Origin: Nymphaea colorata
Lineage: Eukaryota > Streptophyta > Magnoliopsida > Nymphaeales > Nymphaeaceae
Length of the DNA stretch: 64,000 nt
Assembly: GCF_008831285.2 (NCBI RefSeq)
Contig: NC_045139.1
Location: forward strand, 35,375,706-35,439,705
Reading direction: 5' to 3'
Positions 11,706-23,800 of the stretch are shown here, one piece after another. The notes beneath the pieces are model-generated. The model searched no databases. It had not been told where the DNA came from and worked only from the letters and a program-made list of their open reading frames with translations. Made by a program: the position numbers and the translations under genes. Each line of letters opens with the position of its first letter. The first letter of the stretch is position 1.

Positions 11706-13243
11706 AAAAAAGACACCTATGCAAAAAAGAACACCTATATGCAAGTTAAGCATAACAGATACATCACCCCAAGGTACCAAAACAAGTTCTTTTGATACCT
11801 AGTAGGGATGGAAAGAAGGATGAAAGCTTTTATTGAAAAATGGTTGATTGGCAACACCACAAAGGCCAATTTTATTACGGGGAGTTTGTTTTTCTTTTAA
11901 ATAAAAACTTTTGGCAGATGAAACTATAATGGAATTCCAATTTACTTGCTTGAAGGAAGATCAGGTTATTCACTATCCCACACACCAACATATGGTCTCG
12001 TTGAAGTCAGGTTGCTCTTCTGTTCCACACACCTAATAATGTGGACCCAGCGTTCAGTACACTGATAACCAAGGGTGGGCAAAGGCTGACACTGACGCCA
12101 CCTCACTAGTAGAAGCGACAGGTGACATCTCAACTGGCGGGTTTAGATTCTAAGTTAGTACTTGATTATATGTAATGTGAAGGGACTAGTAGAGTCATTT
12201 AAGTTATCCCAAATAGATGAGAGATTTTAATGATGATAACAACTGACGAGATCCCCAGTTGGGTTCACCTTAATGAATTCAATGATCCATGGCATTAATG
12301 TCGGCCTCGGAAGTGCACGTCTCTGTTTTCTTGCTACTGCTTTAAAAAATGGACCTTAAGTCTGCTTTTGCAGGAATGAGCCCCTGCCCACCTGAACAAA
12401 TGCCAAAGTCTCTCCAGGTATCGGGTGAAAATGTTAGTTTTTTTGCTGTAAAATGTTGAAAACTCAAATGCCAAAGTCTCTCCAGGTATCGGGTGAAAAT
12501 GTTAGTTTTTTTGCTGTAAAATGTTGAAAACTGAATCTTATTGACCAGCTGGAAGCACAATTTTAACCCCACCTTAAACTTAAGAGGATTAAAAGAATGA
12601 ACACTTCGTACTTATGACGGTGGGTGGTGCTTGCACTTGTTTCACTAAGTCGGTGTCTGTAAGAAGGATACACTTTTTCATAAGCCAAGAAAATGGGCTA
12701 CCTACTAGTATGCCTATTGAGACACGCTCAAACTGGCATAGATGCCAAATACCATAAGACTTGGAACTGTTTGTTGCAAAGCAAGCGCTTCAACAATAGA
12801 GGATAAAAGTACACACATTAAGTATATATTGGCCAAGCTAAGGAACTGATTTTCATGTTCAGCTCATCAAGTTCATCTTACGGGATGAGAATGACGCAAC
12901 GAAAGGCGCTGTGCACAGGCACAAACATTGGAGGATCATATACAACTAAACTGGGGGCCGAACTAAAACTTGATCCATCAAGCTTTCTCCAAATCAGTCA
13001 ATACAAAGTGGGCCATCTACAAACATGGTGGATTTCAACATGCACCCACCGCTTTATTTAAAGGTGATGGATTAAGGCTGCATTTTAAATCAGCTTCCCA
13101 ACCAAGAAGTTGAAGGAATGAACTAATTATATTATTGACAAAATGGAGTTTCTTTACAGATTGGAGGGTCAAAACAGCGATGAGTGGGCGACGATCCTGT
13201 ATGTACAAGACGACTAAAGAATCCAAGTTGGACGCCGCAAAGG
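11706..13243. other. Intergenic, no gene seen
   Basis: It holds no recognisable gene. It contains a 68-bp tandem duplication listed separately and presumably the 3' UTR of the minus-strand Atos-type gene just below 13244. Confidence 0.45.
12397..12532. repeat. 68-bp perfect tandem duplication
   Basis: The block starting CAAATGCCAAAGTC and ending TTGAAAACT appears twice head to tail with no visible difference. This suggests a recent local duplication. Confidence 0.9.
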
Positions 13244-14734
13244 TCAGTAGCCAATATCAAAGTATTTTGGGTCTGCTGGAAAATGATGCTCCACATGCAA
13301 CTGCATGGTACGAAAAACAAAAAACCAAGCCACATAAGTCGCAGTTACCAGGAGCATACATAAAGCTATCTATCTGACCAGATACCAGGGGCAAAAATTT
13401 AAACTGACTGATATATTCTAACTTTCCAAGAAGCAAAACAAGAAGGGACCTCCGCAGACATTATCTCAAGATGCCATGCCCTCAATGAATCTAACAAAAC
13501 TTCTAAACTCGGAGATAAAAAAATGACCACTTTCAGGCCGAAGTACGGGTTTACAAATCAAAGACATACAATAAGAGAAAAAGGGAAAGGCGATAACCTA
13601 TGGTAACTAGTCATCAAAACCAGCACACAGTGCCAGGACAGCAATGATATTCCTTATCAATCCTAAGAAGTGCCAAGGTAAAGCAATGGCAAGCCACAGG
13701 TAGCAAAACTCTAGAATCACTAGCTATGTCCCTCTACTTTCATGCATTATAATTCTAAATGATTTATTTACATTTAAGAGCCTATTCATGTTTCCAACTA
13801 TTTGTTCCCAGGGAAGACAGAAAGAAAACCCACGATCCACATGGATTTTACTGTTTCAAACAAAAGAAATGGCAATTGCATAAAAGTTTAAGCCTAATAC
13901 GCAGAGTAATCATGCTTAAAATTAATGCAATCACATACAAAGAGCCACACGAAGAATATTAGGATTTCCAGAGTACAAAAACAGTTATTCTGACCTAATC
14001 TGCCAACTTGGGAGAACTCATTGATATATTCAACAACCATGGAACTACAAAAACTAAGAGCAGCAAAAGTGTCAAAAATTACAAGGAAAATTATTATATG
14101 TGAAGCTGGAAATTGAGCTTGATGCACACGCTAATCATGCTTGAACTTAATATGATCACATGTAAAAGGCCACATGAAGAATACTAGGATTTCCAATGTA
14201 CAAAAACAGCTACTTCTCTCACATAATTTGTCAACTTGGGAAGTCACATTGATATATTCAACAACTGTGGAACTACCAAAACTAATTGAGTGGCAAAAAG
14301 TGTCGAATTACAAGGAAAATTATTATATATGAAGCTGGATGAAATTTGAGCATAATAACAGAGCGATCATGGCATCACGGTTGAAATTATTATCATAGGA
14401 TTTCCAAAGTACAAGAACAGCTACTTCTCCCACATAATTTGTCAACTTGGAAAGTCACATGGATATATTCAACAATAATGGAAGTACCAAAACCAATAGC
14501 GTGGTGAAAGTGTCACAATTACAAGGAAATTGATTATATATGAAGATATACAAAGTTTTGAGCTTAATACATATTGTGATCATGCTAGAAATTAATATGA
14601 TCACATGAAGAATATTAGGATTTCTAAAGGACAAAAATGGATGATTCTCTGACATAATTTGTCAACTTGAAAGGTCACAATGATGCATTGAGCTGCTAAT
14701 GGAAAATGTATTAAAACTACAATGAAATTGCTGC

Positions 14735-14804
<70 letters not shown>

Positions 14805-17800
14805 CATGTTTTATAGCACATCACATTCCATAACCCTCAACGTGAAAAAGACTAGAAAACCTTGCTCCAAATGAGAATGCATCAAAGATCATTCAATAAT
14901 CACATAACTTGCAACTTTTTGGGTCTGACAACATATCTTCCCTGCAGTTCAGCAAGGAAGACGGAACAACCATGCTTCTCAAATGTTTGTCAAGTTTGGT
15001 GAACTATTCAACGATCTTCAGTTTAGATAAGCTCACAACGGTTATCAGTAGATCAACTTTAGTTTGCCACCAAAATCCCAATTGGAGCTACTTAAAGTCT
15101 TGCTTAAACAAATCATCTTATAGCAAGGAAGATGGGAGTGTGGGGGGGGGGGGGGGTGTATTGGAGGGGGGGGAGAGCTAGTGGAGTACAGTCAACAGTT
15201 AAACAGACCTGGAGCAAATAACACACCAATTCATCAGATTTGCAAGTCTAAAAGCTAGATAGAAACGCAAAAAAAAGTTTTTATCCACAGAAAAGACACT
15301 CAGCTAAATTACAAGTGACCTGAATACACAAGTATGATTGGCTAAAATATTTTATGAATGAAATTAAATACATTCAGTGGACTTAGTTGGACTCGTACAG
15401 GAGCACAGACAAAACTAACTACATTTTTATCCAAACCAGGCATTGAGCACATGCCATGAGACAAGAGATGAATGAGCTGAGAAAGTAAATATGCCAACTA
15501 TATTTTCAAAGTTAAGATCAAATTGTGCTTGGCAAGTGGTTCAGATGCACCCATTTTGTATTGGAGAACAATCTCTGATGAACAGACGGTAAGCTATCTT
15601 GGTTCAATCATAAGAATATCAGTCAATCTGCCTCACACAGGTGCAGGGTGTGGGTGCACCGGTGCAGCAACATTTGTGTGGGTGAAAAAATTGAAATAAA
15701 AGAGGAAGCCCCTTATTGTAATAAAGGAGAATTTTAAAGGTATGAAGGTAAAGAGTTAAAATAAAAGCTATGTAAAATTATTTTTGCAAATGATAATAAA
15801 AGAGAGGTTTAAAAACAAACAAAAATTTACAAAAACCTTAACCATCATTAATCTCAACCGCACCCAGCCAAGTAAATCTTCCACCTTTCATTCTCCTCCT
15901 TCCTATTTCCTCCACCTTTCTCCTCCTTCCTCCTTGCTGCACCCAAGCAGCATCCAATCGGCAGGCCGTACCTGTGTTGCATTGATGTGGGCACAGCATC
16001 CAAAATGGCACGTCCGTGTACCATATCAGTTAATGGATAAGAAGTATTTATTCATAATCCAATATGTATACCTATACCTTTTTTTTTACAGTTTCATTTT
16101 TGTTAAGCTTTTATAATCTTTGAATTATACTGTTGCCACATATACTTGAATATGCACTGTATTCTTTAATAATTTAAGGGATAGAAAAAAGAAGTGACTG
16201 ACATCATGTTATTGGAGTATAGGTCCATCTACCTCTTGTTGCCAAGATCACTACTCATCAATGCAGATTCAATCAGCCCAAGGTTGTGAACTAGGAACGT
16301 TTGTCCCTTTCTAAATCACCACAATGAACCTTCCTTCCATCCAATTCAGATTTCAACTAAAAAAACTTCATCAAAAGGTAGCAATAAAGAAAAACATTTC
16401 TTCACGAAGTGCTCATATACAAGCTTCACGTTTGACAGTGACATGAACAGCAACCTTATCCACGAAAAAACTGAGGAAGGAGCAATTGAAACACAAGATT
16501 TTTGAGAAAGAATCAAGCAGTTCAAAGTCACTGGCTAAGAACTATGTGCAAATAGGAGACAGACAGCAGCCAGAAGTCAGACAGGGTATAGGACCTGGCA
16601 ATTTTTGCAAGAAAATCTAACATCTTAAGTTAGTTATTGATTCAGTAAGAGTGTCTTGAAAGTACAGCAAAAGATAATACTAGCATAAAGCCCATTTATT
16701 ATGGTGGAACAGTATAGTTATACCACATATAACACATTGATGTGGCTTTCGATTCCAGCATTTGGCAATTTTGAGGAATTTCCGACCTCACTTCTATATA
16801 AGGGGTCACACCATGTAGGAGTCCATGTGGAGAATCTCTGTGACATAGCATCCAGCAATCATTCATCAGTTTAGCCTAATATTTGATACTTGCCCAGAAG
16901 TTTGCCTTGTTCTATTAAACTAGTCTAGCAGTTTTGACATTATCACTACATGCTTACTCTCAGATGTTTGTCCTGTGCTATTAAAGGACCAAGCACTTTA
17001 TGAATTAGCATCACATGTTTGCTTCACTTAGTGTGCACCAAAATGTCTATTGGTCCAGAGACCAAAAGCATGATATATTTACAACTAGGATAACATTTAA
17101 CCACTGTCAATGCTAGCAAAAAAGCTAAATTTAATACCTTTCCCTCATCAGAATCTGAATGTCGTTGAGGAAACACAACCCTTAAATCATTGTAAAGGTA
17201 AAAGTGCCTTTCTCCCTCACTGTCCAAACCATTCATATCTGATACAGATAATGGATCTGACTTACACCTCTGTATGGATCTCAATGGTTTCTTTGAAAGA
17301 CAGAGAAAACGGAGATGTAAAGCATATCTAAGTACACCAGCACTGGTGGAACCTTCATTTGCTTTAGTGGAATTATTTACATGTTCATTGTCATGTATAT
17401 CACTCTTATCCAGTTGACAAAAATCCTCATTGTCACTCTTAAAATGAATGATATCCTCAGTTCTCTGACTGTTCACCAGCTGATTTACATTTCCCAATTC
17501 TGTATCAAGGTCGGCCATTTTTGGATTGTTGGGACATATCCCAGGTAAAATATTTGTAGAATTTACCCTGTTTCTTTCCAAAGTGCTAAACATATTAAGT
17601 TGCTGTGGAACGGAACAGATGCAACCAGTACAATCAGGTCCTTCGCTCTCTATATTTTTACAATTTTGGTTCTCAGACCCCATTGTACACATAGAGTGGC
17701 CATTAGGGACAGCAGGTTCCTCGCGAAGCTGTACAGTGTGCTTTATTCCTGGGACTGGACCAGTGACGGTCATGTTTTTCTGTGCAAGATTTTGGTCTCT

Positions 17801-20800
17801 TGCCAAACCAGAGGATGAGGCTAGAGTGATCTTTTGACGCATAAAGGTCTGTAACAGAAAATTTATCCATCCATGAGTGGCATATACATTTTTAAAAGTT
17901 ATCAAAAAGAAGATGATATGAAGAAGCAGATGGAAATAAAATTTTTGTTGCACATCGATTTCATCTGCATTTACCAGTAAGTTTTGCTGCAGAATAAAAG
18001 AAAACGAAATATACCAGACGTGCAACAAAATAATGACAGGAGAACATAGAATGCTTGTCCATTAACTGTCAAAGCAAATATTTACAGAACTTAAAAGGCA
18101 CCGAAACCACATTTAAGCTGCTGAAGGCATCAAAAAGATTAGTTTCCTTTTTTCTTTTAAGAAAAGAGAATAATTTAGACAAGACATCCACCTGTAGATC
18201 TATTTACTTGCACACTTAAATTTGAAATATCACATCTTATCAACTGACAATTGTACGTAATTCACAAAAAGGTGTTGTTCTTGCACCAAGCATTTAGCTG
18301 CAGAACTGGATGCATTACGTGATCAAAGTGATCATTTTACTCTTAAGAAGTTGTGCATGTTTCAACACAGTACATACAAAAGTTGAAAGAAGGTATTATG
18401 TTCAAGAAGGACCCCACTTGGAGCTCTGTCTTCAACAACCATAACCACCAAGTGGTTGGAGCTCCATCTACCATTTCATGCCACCATGAGAATGAAAAAA
18501 GTGCGGAAGGAGCCTGATTGCAGTGAATCAAGCAGTGTTGTACGTATCGTACGATACGTACCGTCGCTTTTTAAATTTACAATTAAATACACTGTTTGTA
18601 TTGCAAACAGGCAGTGCATTGTATGTGTATTGCATATATCATGCAATACACAACCTGTATCGTACGATACATGGCTATACACCCCGTATCGCACAATAGA
18701 TGTCTATTTTGAAAAATATGGGGTTAAAACCACCCTTTTTCAAACTAATTTTTAAAACTTCCCTCTCTCTTCATTTTTGAACATATCTAATGGTTGAAGG
18801 AGGGGAAGATTGTGAAAATTTTCAAAAGAAATAATCAGTTTCACCATGAAATCATCAATTTGAGGGCAGATTTATGCATGGATGATTGATTCATGTTTAG
18901 ATAGAGAGGGTTTATTTTTAAACAAAAGATGAAAATGAGAATGAGATGATAAAGATTATGAATGAAGCTGTTCTCATTTGTTATTTTCATTAACATTGAA
19001 CAATTTTGTCCGTGTACGTACAACTTAGTTTTTGATGTGTTATGGATCTTATGACTTACTTATGTGTTATTACGTAGATCATCTTATAAATTCTATTTCT
19101 TGATGTCATAGTCCATGTGTTACTATATGATATTATGACCACTTATTAATGTTTGTGAAGTAACTTCATACCTATAATAAGCCTGACATTATGTATAACG
19201 TGTTTTTTCATTAAAAAGACATAATTTTTGTTTTTCTTGATTTATCTGATTTTTCCCTTTTTTTATTTTTTTGAATTAAAAAAATAAATTTCTGATACAC
19301 ATACGAAACATTACGATACTTTACAATACATCGTATCTATTGGCCAGACCAATACAGTTTACGATATGCTTTTTACAACATTGGAATCAAGTATAAGAAG
19401 AACAATTTAACTTTTTGGCTGATGATAGATTGCACCTTCTATGCAGAGCTACAGAATCACAACCTAAAGATGGCTTCAGAAGGCCATGTACGAACACAGA
19501 TTTAGAGTTTTGTGATGTAAAGGAAACACAAAAGGACCAAATGGTTAGCCATCACAGTCAAAGGCTTAACATCACTTTTGGGTTGACATTTATACCTCAA
19601 GGCTTGCCTTAAGAGCCACGTAAGACCTTAGAACTTGTCTAGTTTGTCATACTGATAAAAAGTTGATTCCTGATTCCTGAGATGGTTGTTAGACTTAGAG
19701 ATACCTTGAGGTTTCATTGCTTCAAAAGTAGCATCTGCTGACATGGAGATTCCAGCTAAGGGACATGAGAATGGCTACATGTACAACAGGAAGACTGCTT
19801 CTTACACATCGTTCAACAATGCACAGAGTTGTCACTTAGAGAAGAAGTACCTCCAGCAGCGTAATTTGTTCAGACTAATTTTTGGCTCATGGAAATGTAG
19901 TGTTTGAACTTTTGCATATAAGACTCCAGCTTACATATAAAAATTGCATTAAGGACGAAGCTCTGAAAGTCATGCATACCAGATCCTATAGAGGCATCTT
20001 GGAAAGGAACCAAGACCTGAAAAAGGAGGAAGAAACAGGGTGTCAATGTTCCTGCCCCATGGGGTCTGCAGAAGGATCTAGACCTTTCCGGACATTGCTG
20101 CAAATGAAGTCTTCTTCAGGATTTTATTAGGTTAACATGATTATTCATTGACAATGGTCAGAGAGTTATGAAATTTATGATTGTAACTTATGTGAATGAG
20201 AGGGTCTTCCTCCTTCCCCTCTTAAAGATAACAATCATTTTAACTGCTTGTCACATGCATGTTAGGACAGAGGGATGGCTGTTAACTTCAATGACCCCTT
20301 TGGAAGGGTAACTGAGAAATTGGGCAACACAAAGAAAGCAGGGACAGATTTGCAATGCGGATAAGTAATTTTAACATATATGAACTGAAAATGTGTCATT
20401 GTATTGATCAACTAAGCAATCCTTCTTCTATGAAAGACCCACCCTAAGGTTCTTTAATTAGGTCACTGCCCACACTGCATGTTTGTGCTGCTTGAGCTCA
20501 CCAAATTCAGCTGTCAGCTATGATGAATATAATCAACCACGTATATGCACATTAGACACGACTCTGGCTCGAAGTTAATGCTGTTAATGAGTCATAAATT
20601 CAAGGATTTATTAGTTTGGTCTGATGATAACTCATTTTTCACTTTGCAATGTATATTTTCCAACTTTTGTGCTTCTCAACCCAACTTTTCTTCTAAAACT
20701 GTGTCATATCCATGTCCACCAGAGTCATGTAACACAGGCCAGCTTCAAATTCAGGTGGTAGACTAATTGTAGTGATCTAGCCTAGACCTAACGCCAATGC

Positions 20801-23800
20801 CCTGTATGCCAGATCCTAACCCGTCTTATAGCTCACTTCAGTTTGCGCCTAAAAAGGAACTTTTGTTAGCACCTAAAAGCCATGAACTAGCACAAAATAG
20901 TATGACAAACAGGTATGTAAATTCTTAAAGATTTTCAACATAAGACTAAAGTCCTGCTAATACATGACCACCCTACTTAAAGAACACACAGAGCACATCC
21001 TGTAGGACCTCGGAGCTCATGTCTGATTACTGAAATGACTGAGCCCAAATTTGACTTGACTACTCGGTATGGTGGGTTTTAGCGAACCCATAACTGGCTG
21101 CCATTTGCACCAGTGTCACTAATATCATTATCGAGGTTTTAGTGATGAGGTTTTCTATGGGTATTAAATTATTAATGGGAAGTCATGCTTTTCTCAGGAA
21201 TTCGAAAAACTAAAAGATATGTAAAATAATAGACAAAAATATGAAATTATAAGTTTCTTACTAATTTTCTTACAAAAAAGATTATAAAAATTCAAAATGG
21301 TATTAAAATATTTAAATAGAAAAATAAATAAAAAATATTATTAAAAATGGTTTTTCAAAAAAATATATAAAAGGTTTCTGGTACTTTCATTTTGACATCA
21401 TTTTTACTATCATGATAAATTTCAGTTTTTTTTTTTATTTTACTTGCTTTTTGGCATTTTTATCACATTATTTTAAAAACATCACTAATGTTTGCGACAA
21501 GGTTAGCATCCACAAAGGTTTAACTTTTAAGAACCAGGATACTGGACACATGTATATATACCCTTCAAGATTTCTCAAACCTTCAATACAAGGTTATTCT
21601 TGAATCATCCTTACACACGAGGTGTTACAAATTGTATACTATTGCCACTGCAGTGAAAAACTTGACAGTGGAAGACAATGAATCTAAATTAAGTTTCTTT
21701 ATTTAGGATTTTAAGGCCAAATATTAATATTCCTTCACCAAGAATTGTGAAAATAGAAAATAAGACTCCGGGTATTGATTTAACATCATACTCAGCATTG
21801 AGATACCTAGAAGATACTAGCAAAAATCAGCTTATACCTTACTACTTCGACTCAAAACTAGTTCTTGTTTTAGCAACCGTTATCAATTGAATCCACATGC
21901 ACAAGCACATAGACACTCTTTAGAGGGCATTTGTGAAGAAGAACACAATGTCTTAGAACACGTGACTAGAAACATATTCTCCAAGAACACCATACTCAGG
22001 TATAACACTACAGAATGACTAACAAAAACAGTGATCTTTGAACATGTGTTTCAAGAGCACAATGTTTTTCTTATTAAAAAAAAAAGCTTTAGGGATTCCA
22101 CTTGGCAAGTGAACCAATATTCCAGATCAATGTTATTAAACTGGTTTTTGCATTAAATAAAAGAATAAATCAGAGTGGAATCATCCATATGAGATTGATT
22201 AAAGATAAAGAAAATGGAAAGAATCAAGAAAAATAAGGGAAAATGCAGGAAAACATCATCAAAAAAATTGGAAAGTGGGAAAGTGATAAAAAAGAAAAGA
22301 ACAAAAGATAACCTGCTAGGTATAGAAAAATCATGAACTCAATTTTAAAAACATAAAATGTACATACGCACATATGTACACATGCATTAACACAATTATG
22401 TTTAAACAGAATAAGCAACGCTTGGTTGATTCAATTAGGGCCCATGCACTCTCTCTAACTTTTATCTGGTTTCAGAATTACCAATCATGAAAATCAATTT
22501 TATAAACATAAAATTTATGTGTGCATATACGTGTCGACATTAGTGCCAATATGCTTGAAAAGAATAACAAAGCCTTGGTTGATTCGATTAAGGCCCACTC
22601 TCTTAGTGTTATCATCATATCATGTTTAGGTATCTATATCCAACATCTGGTATTGCCCTATACCAAATTCTATACCTACAACTAAGTAATAATTCCTATA
22701 TCTGATATTGCTCTATAGCAGATTCTGTAAAAACAAATTCTTCTCCACTTTTGTTGAACTACAAAATTACTTCCATAGGAATAAGGCAACATTAGGTGAA
22801 AAAGACAATCTAATGTCTTGTAATGAAAAGAATTGCATGTAAAATCAGAATATTCCCAAAGGAAATGATATAATAATAAAAGAAAAGAACAGGCAGTCAA
22901 AAACCTAGTCGGACCAGATGGACATGAAAGGTGCCTGCATTTAGTGACACAATGGTGCACATGGGTAGCTGCAAGCTTACAAACTATAAAGTGTCCATGT
23001 CATATGCATTATTAAGAAAATAAGAAGAATTATAGTAACAGATAATGATAACAACACCAACCACGATAATAACAAAAATAGATGGAAGTAGAAATACCAA
23101 CAACAGCAATTATAATAATGATGGCAACGGTGTTCTTTGTGACAAAACTTTTGCAAACAGTATAAACAATTACAAACAGTTGCATTAATCTCTACAAGTA
23201 CAAGCTGATATACCTCTCATAAATCTTGCAAAAAAGTTCACAGTTCTGTAAAAGCAACAATCATTATTTATAGGGTTGATATCCCTTCTTTTCCTTTTAA
23301 GGTGAAACAAATAGCAGCATGAGAAACAGCATATTGTGGGACAGTTTGTTTGATTCTTTTACAAGCATATATATAAAAAAAATACACAAAGAAAAATGCA
23401 TATGATTATGCATGTGTACCCCCAACTTTAGCATACCTTTGTCCCAGCAGGCATGTCACTCAAATTATAGCTGCAAATAAAACTATGAAGTGGTGTCTTC
23501 TCTGGATTACTAAGGACCTGAAATTTCAAAAACCAGAGCATTATCAACAACAATGAAAATCTTTTTTGCCAGACCATTAGACAATCAAAGGCGAGTAGTC
23601 TCTAATCGCCTAATTCTTACACAATGAACAGGAAGCATATAAGAAAAAAGTAATTGTTTAAGAAATAGAATATTAAAAACCAATATAATCTCAATCAAGG
23701 CTGTAAATTTGGAGATTTGATTATTAAAGTGAAACTGAATTGGGACATCCATTAGAACAATAAAGACGGTATTCAAAGCTTAATGAACAACAGCATAGAC

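Noticed and set aside
17849-18028. N-terminal extension of the 334-codon minus-strand frame
   Set aside because: This part is intron. Family alignment and the TTACAG acceptor place the exon start at 17848 (TFMRQK), joined to the exon at 23437.
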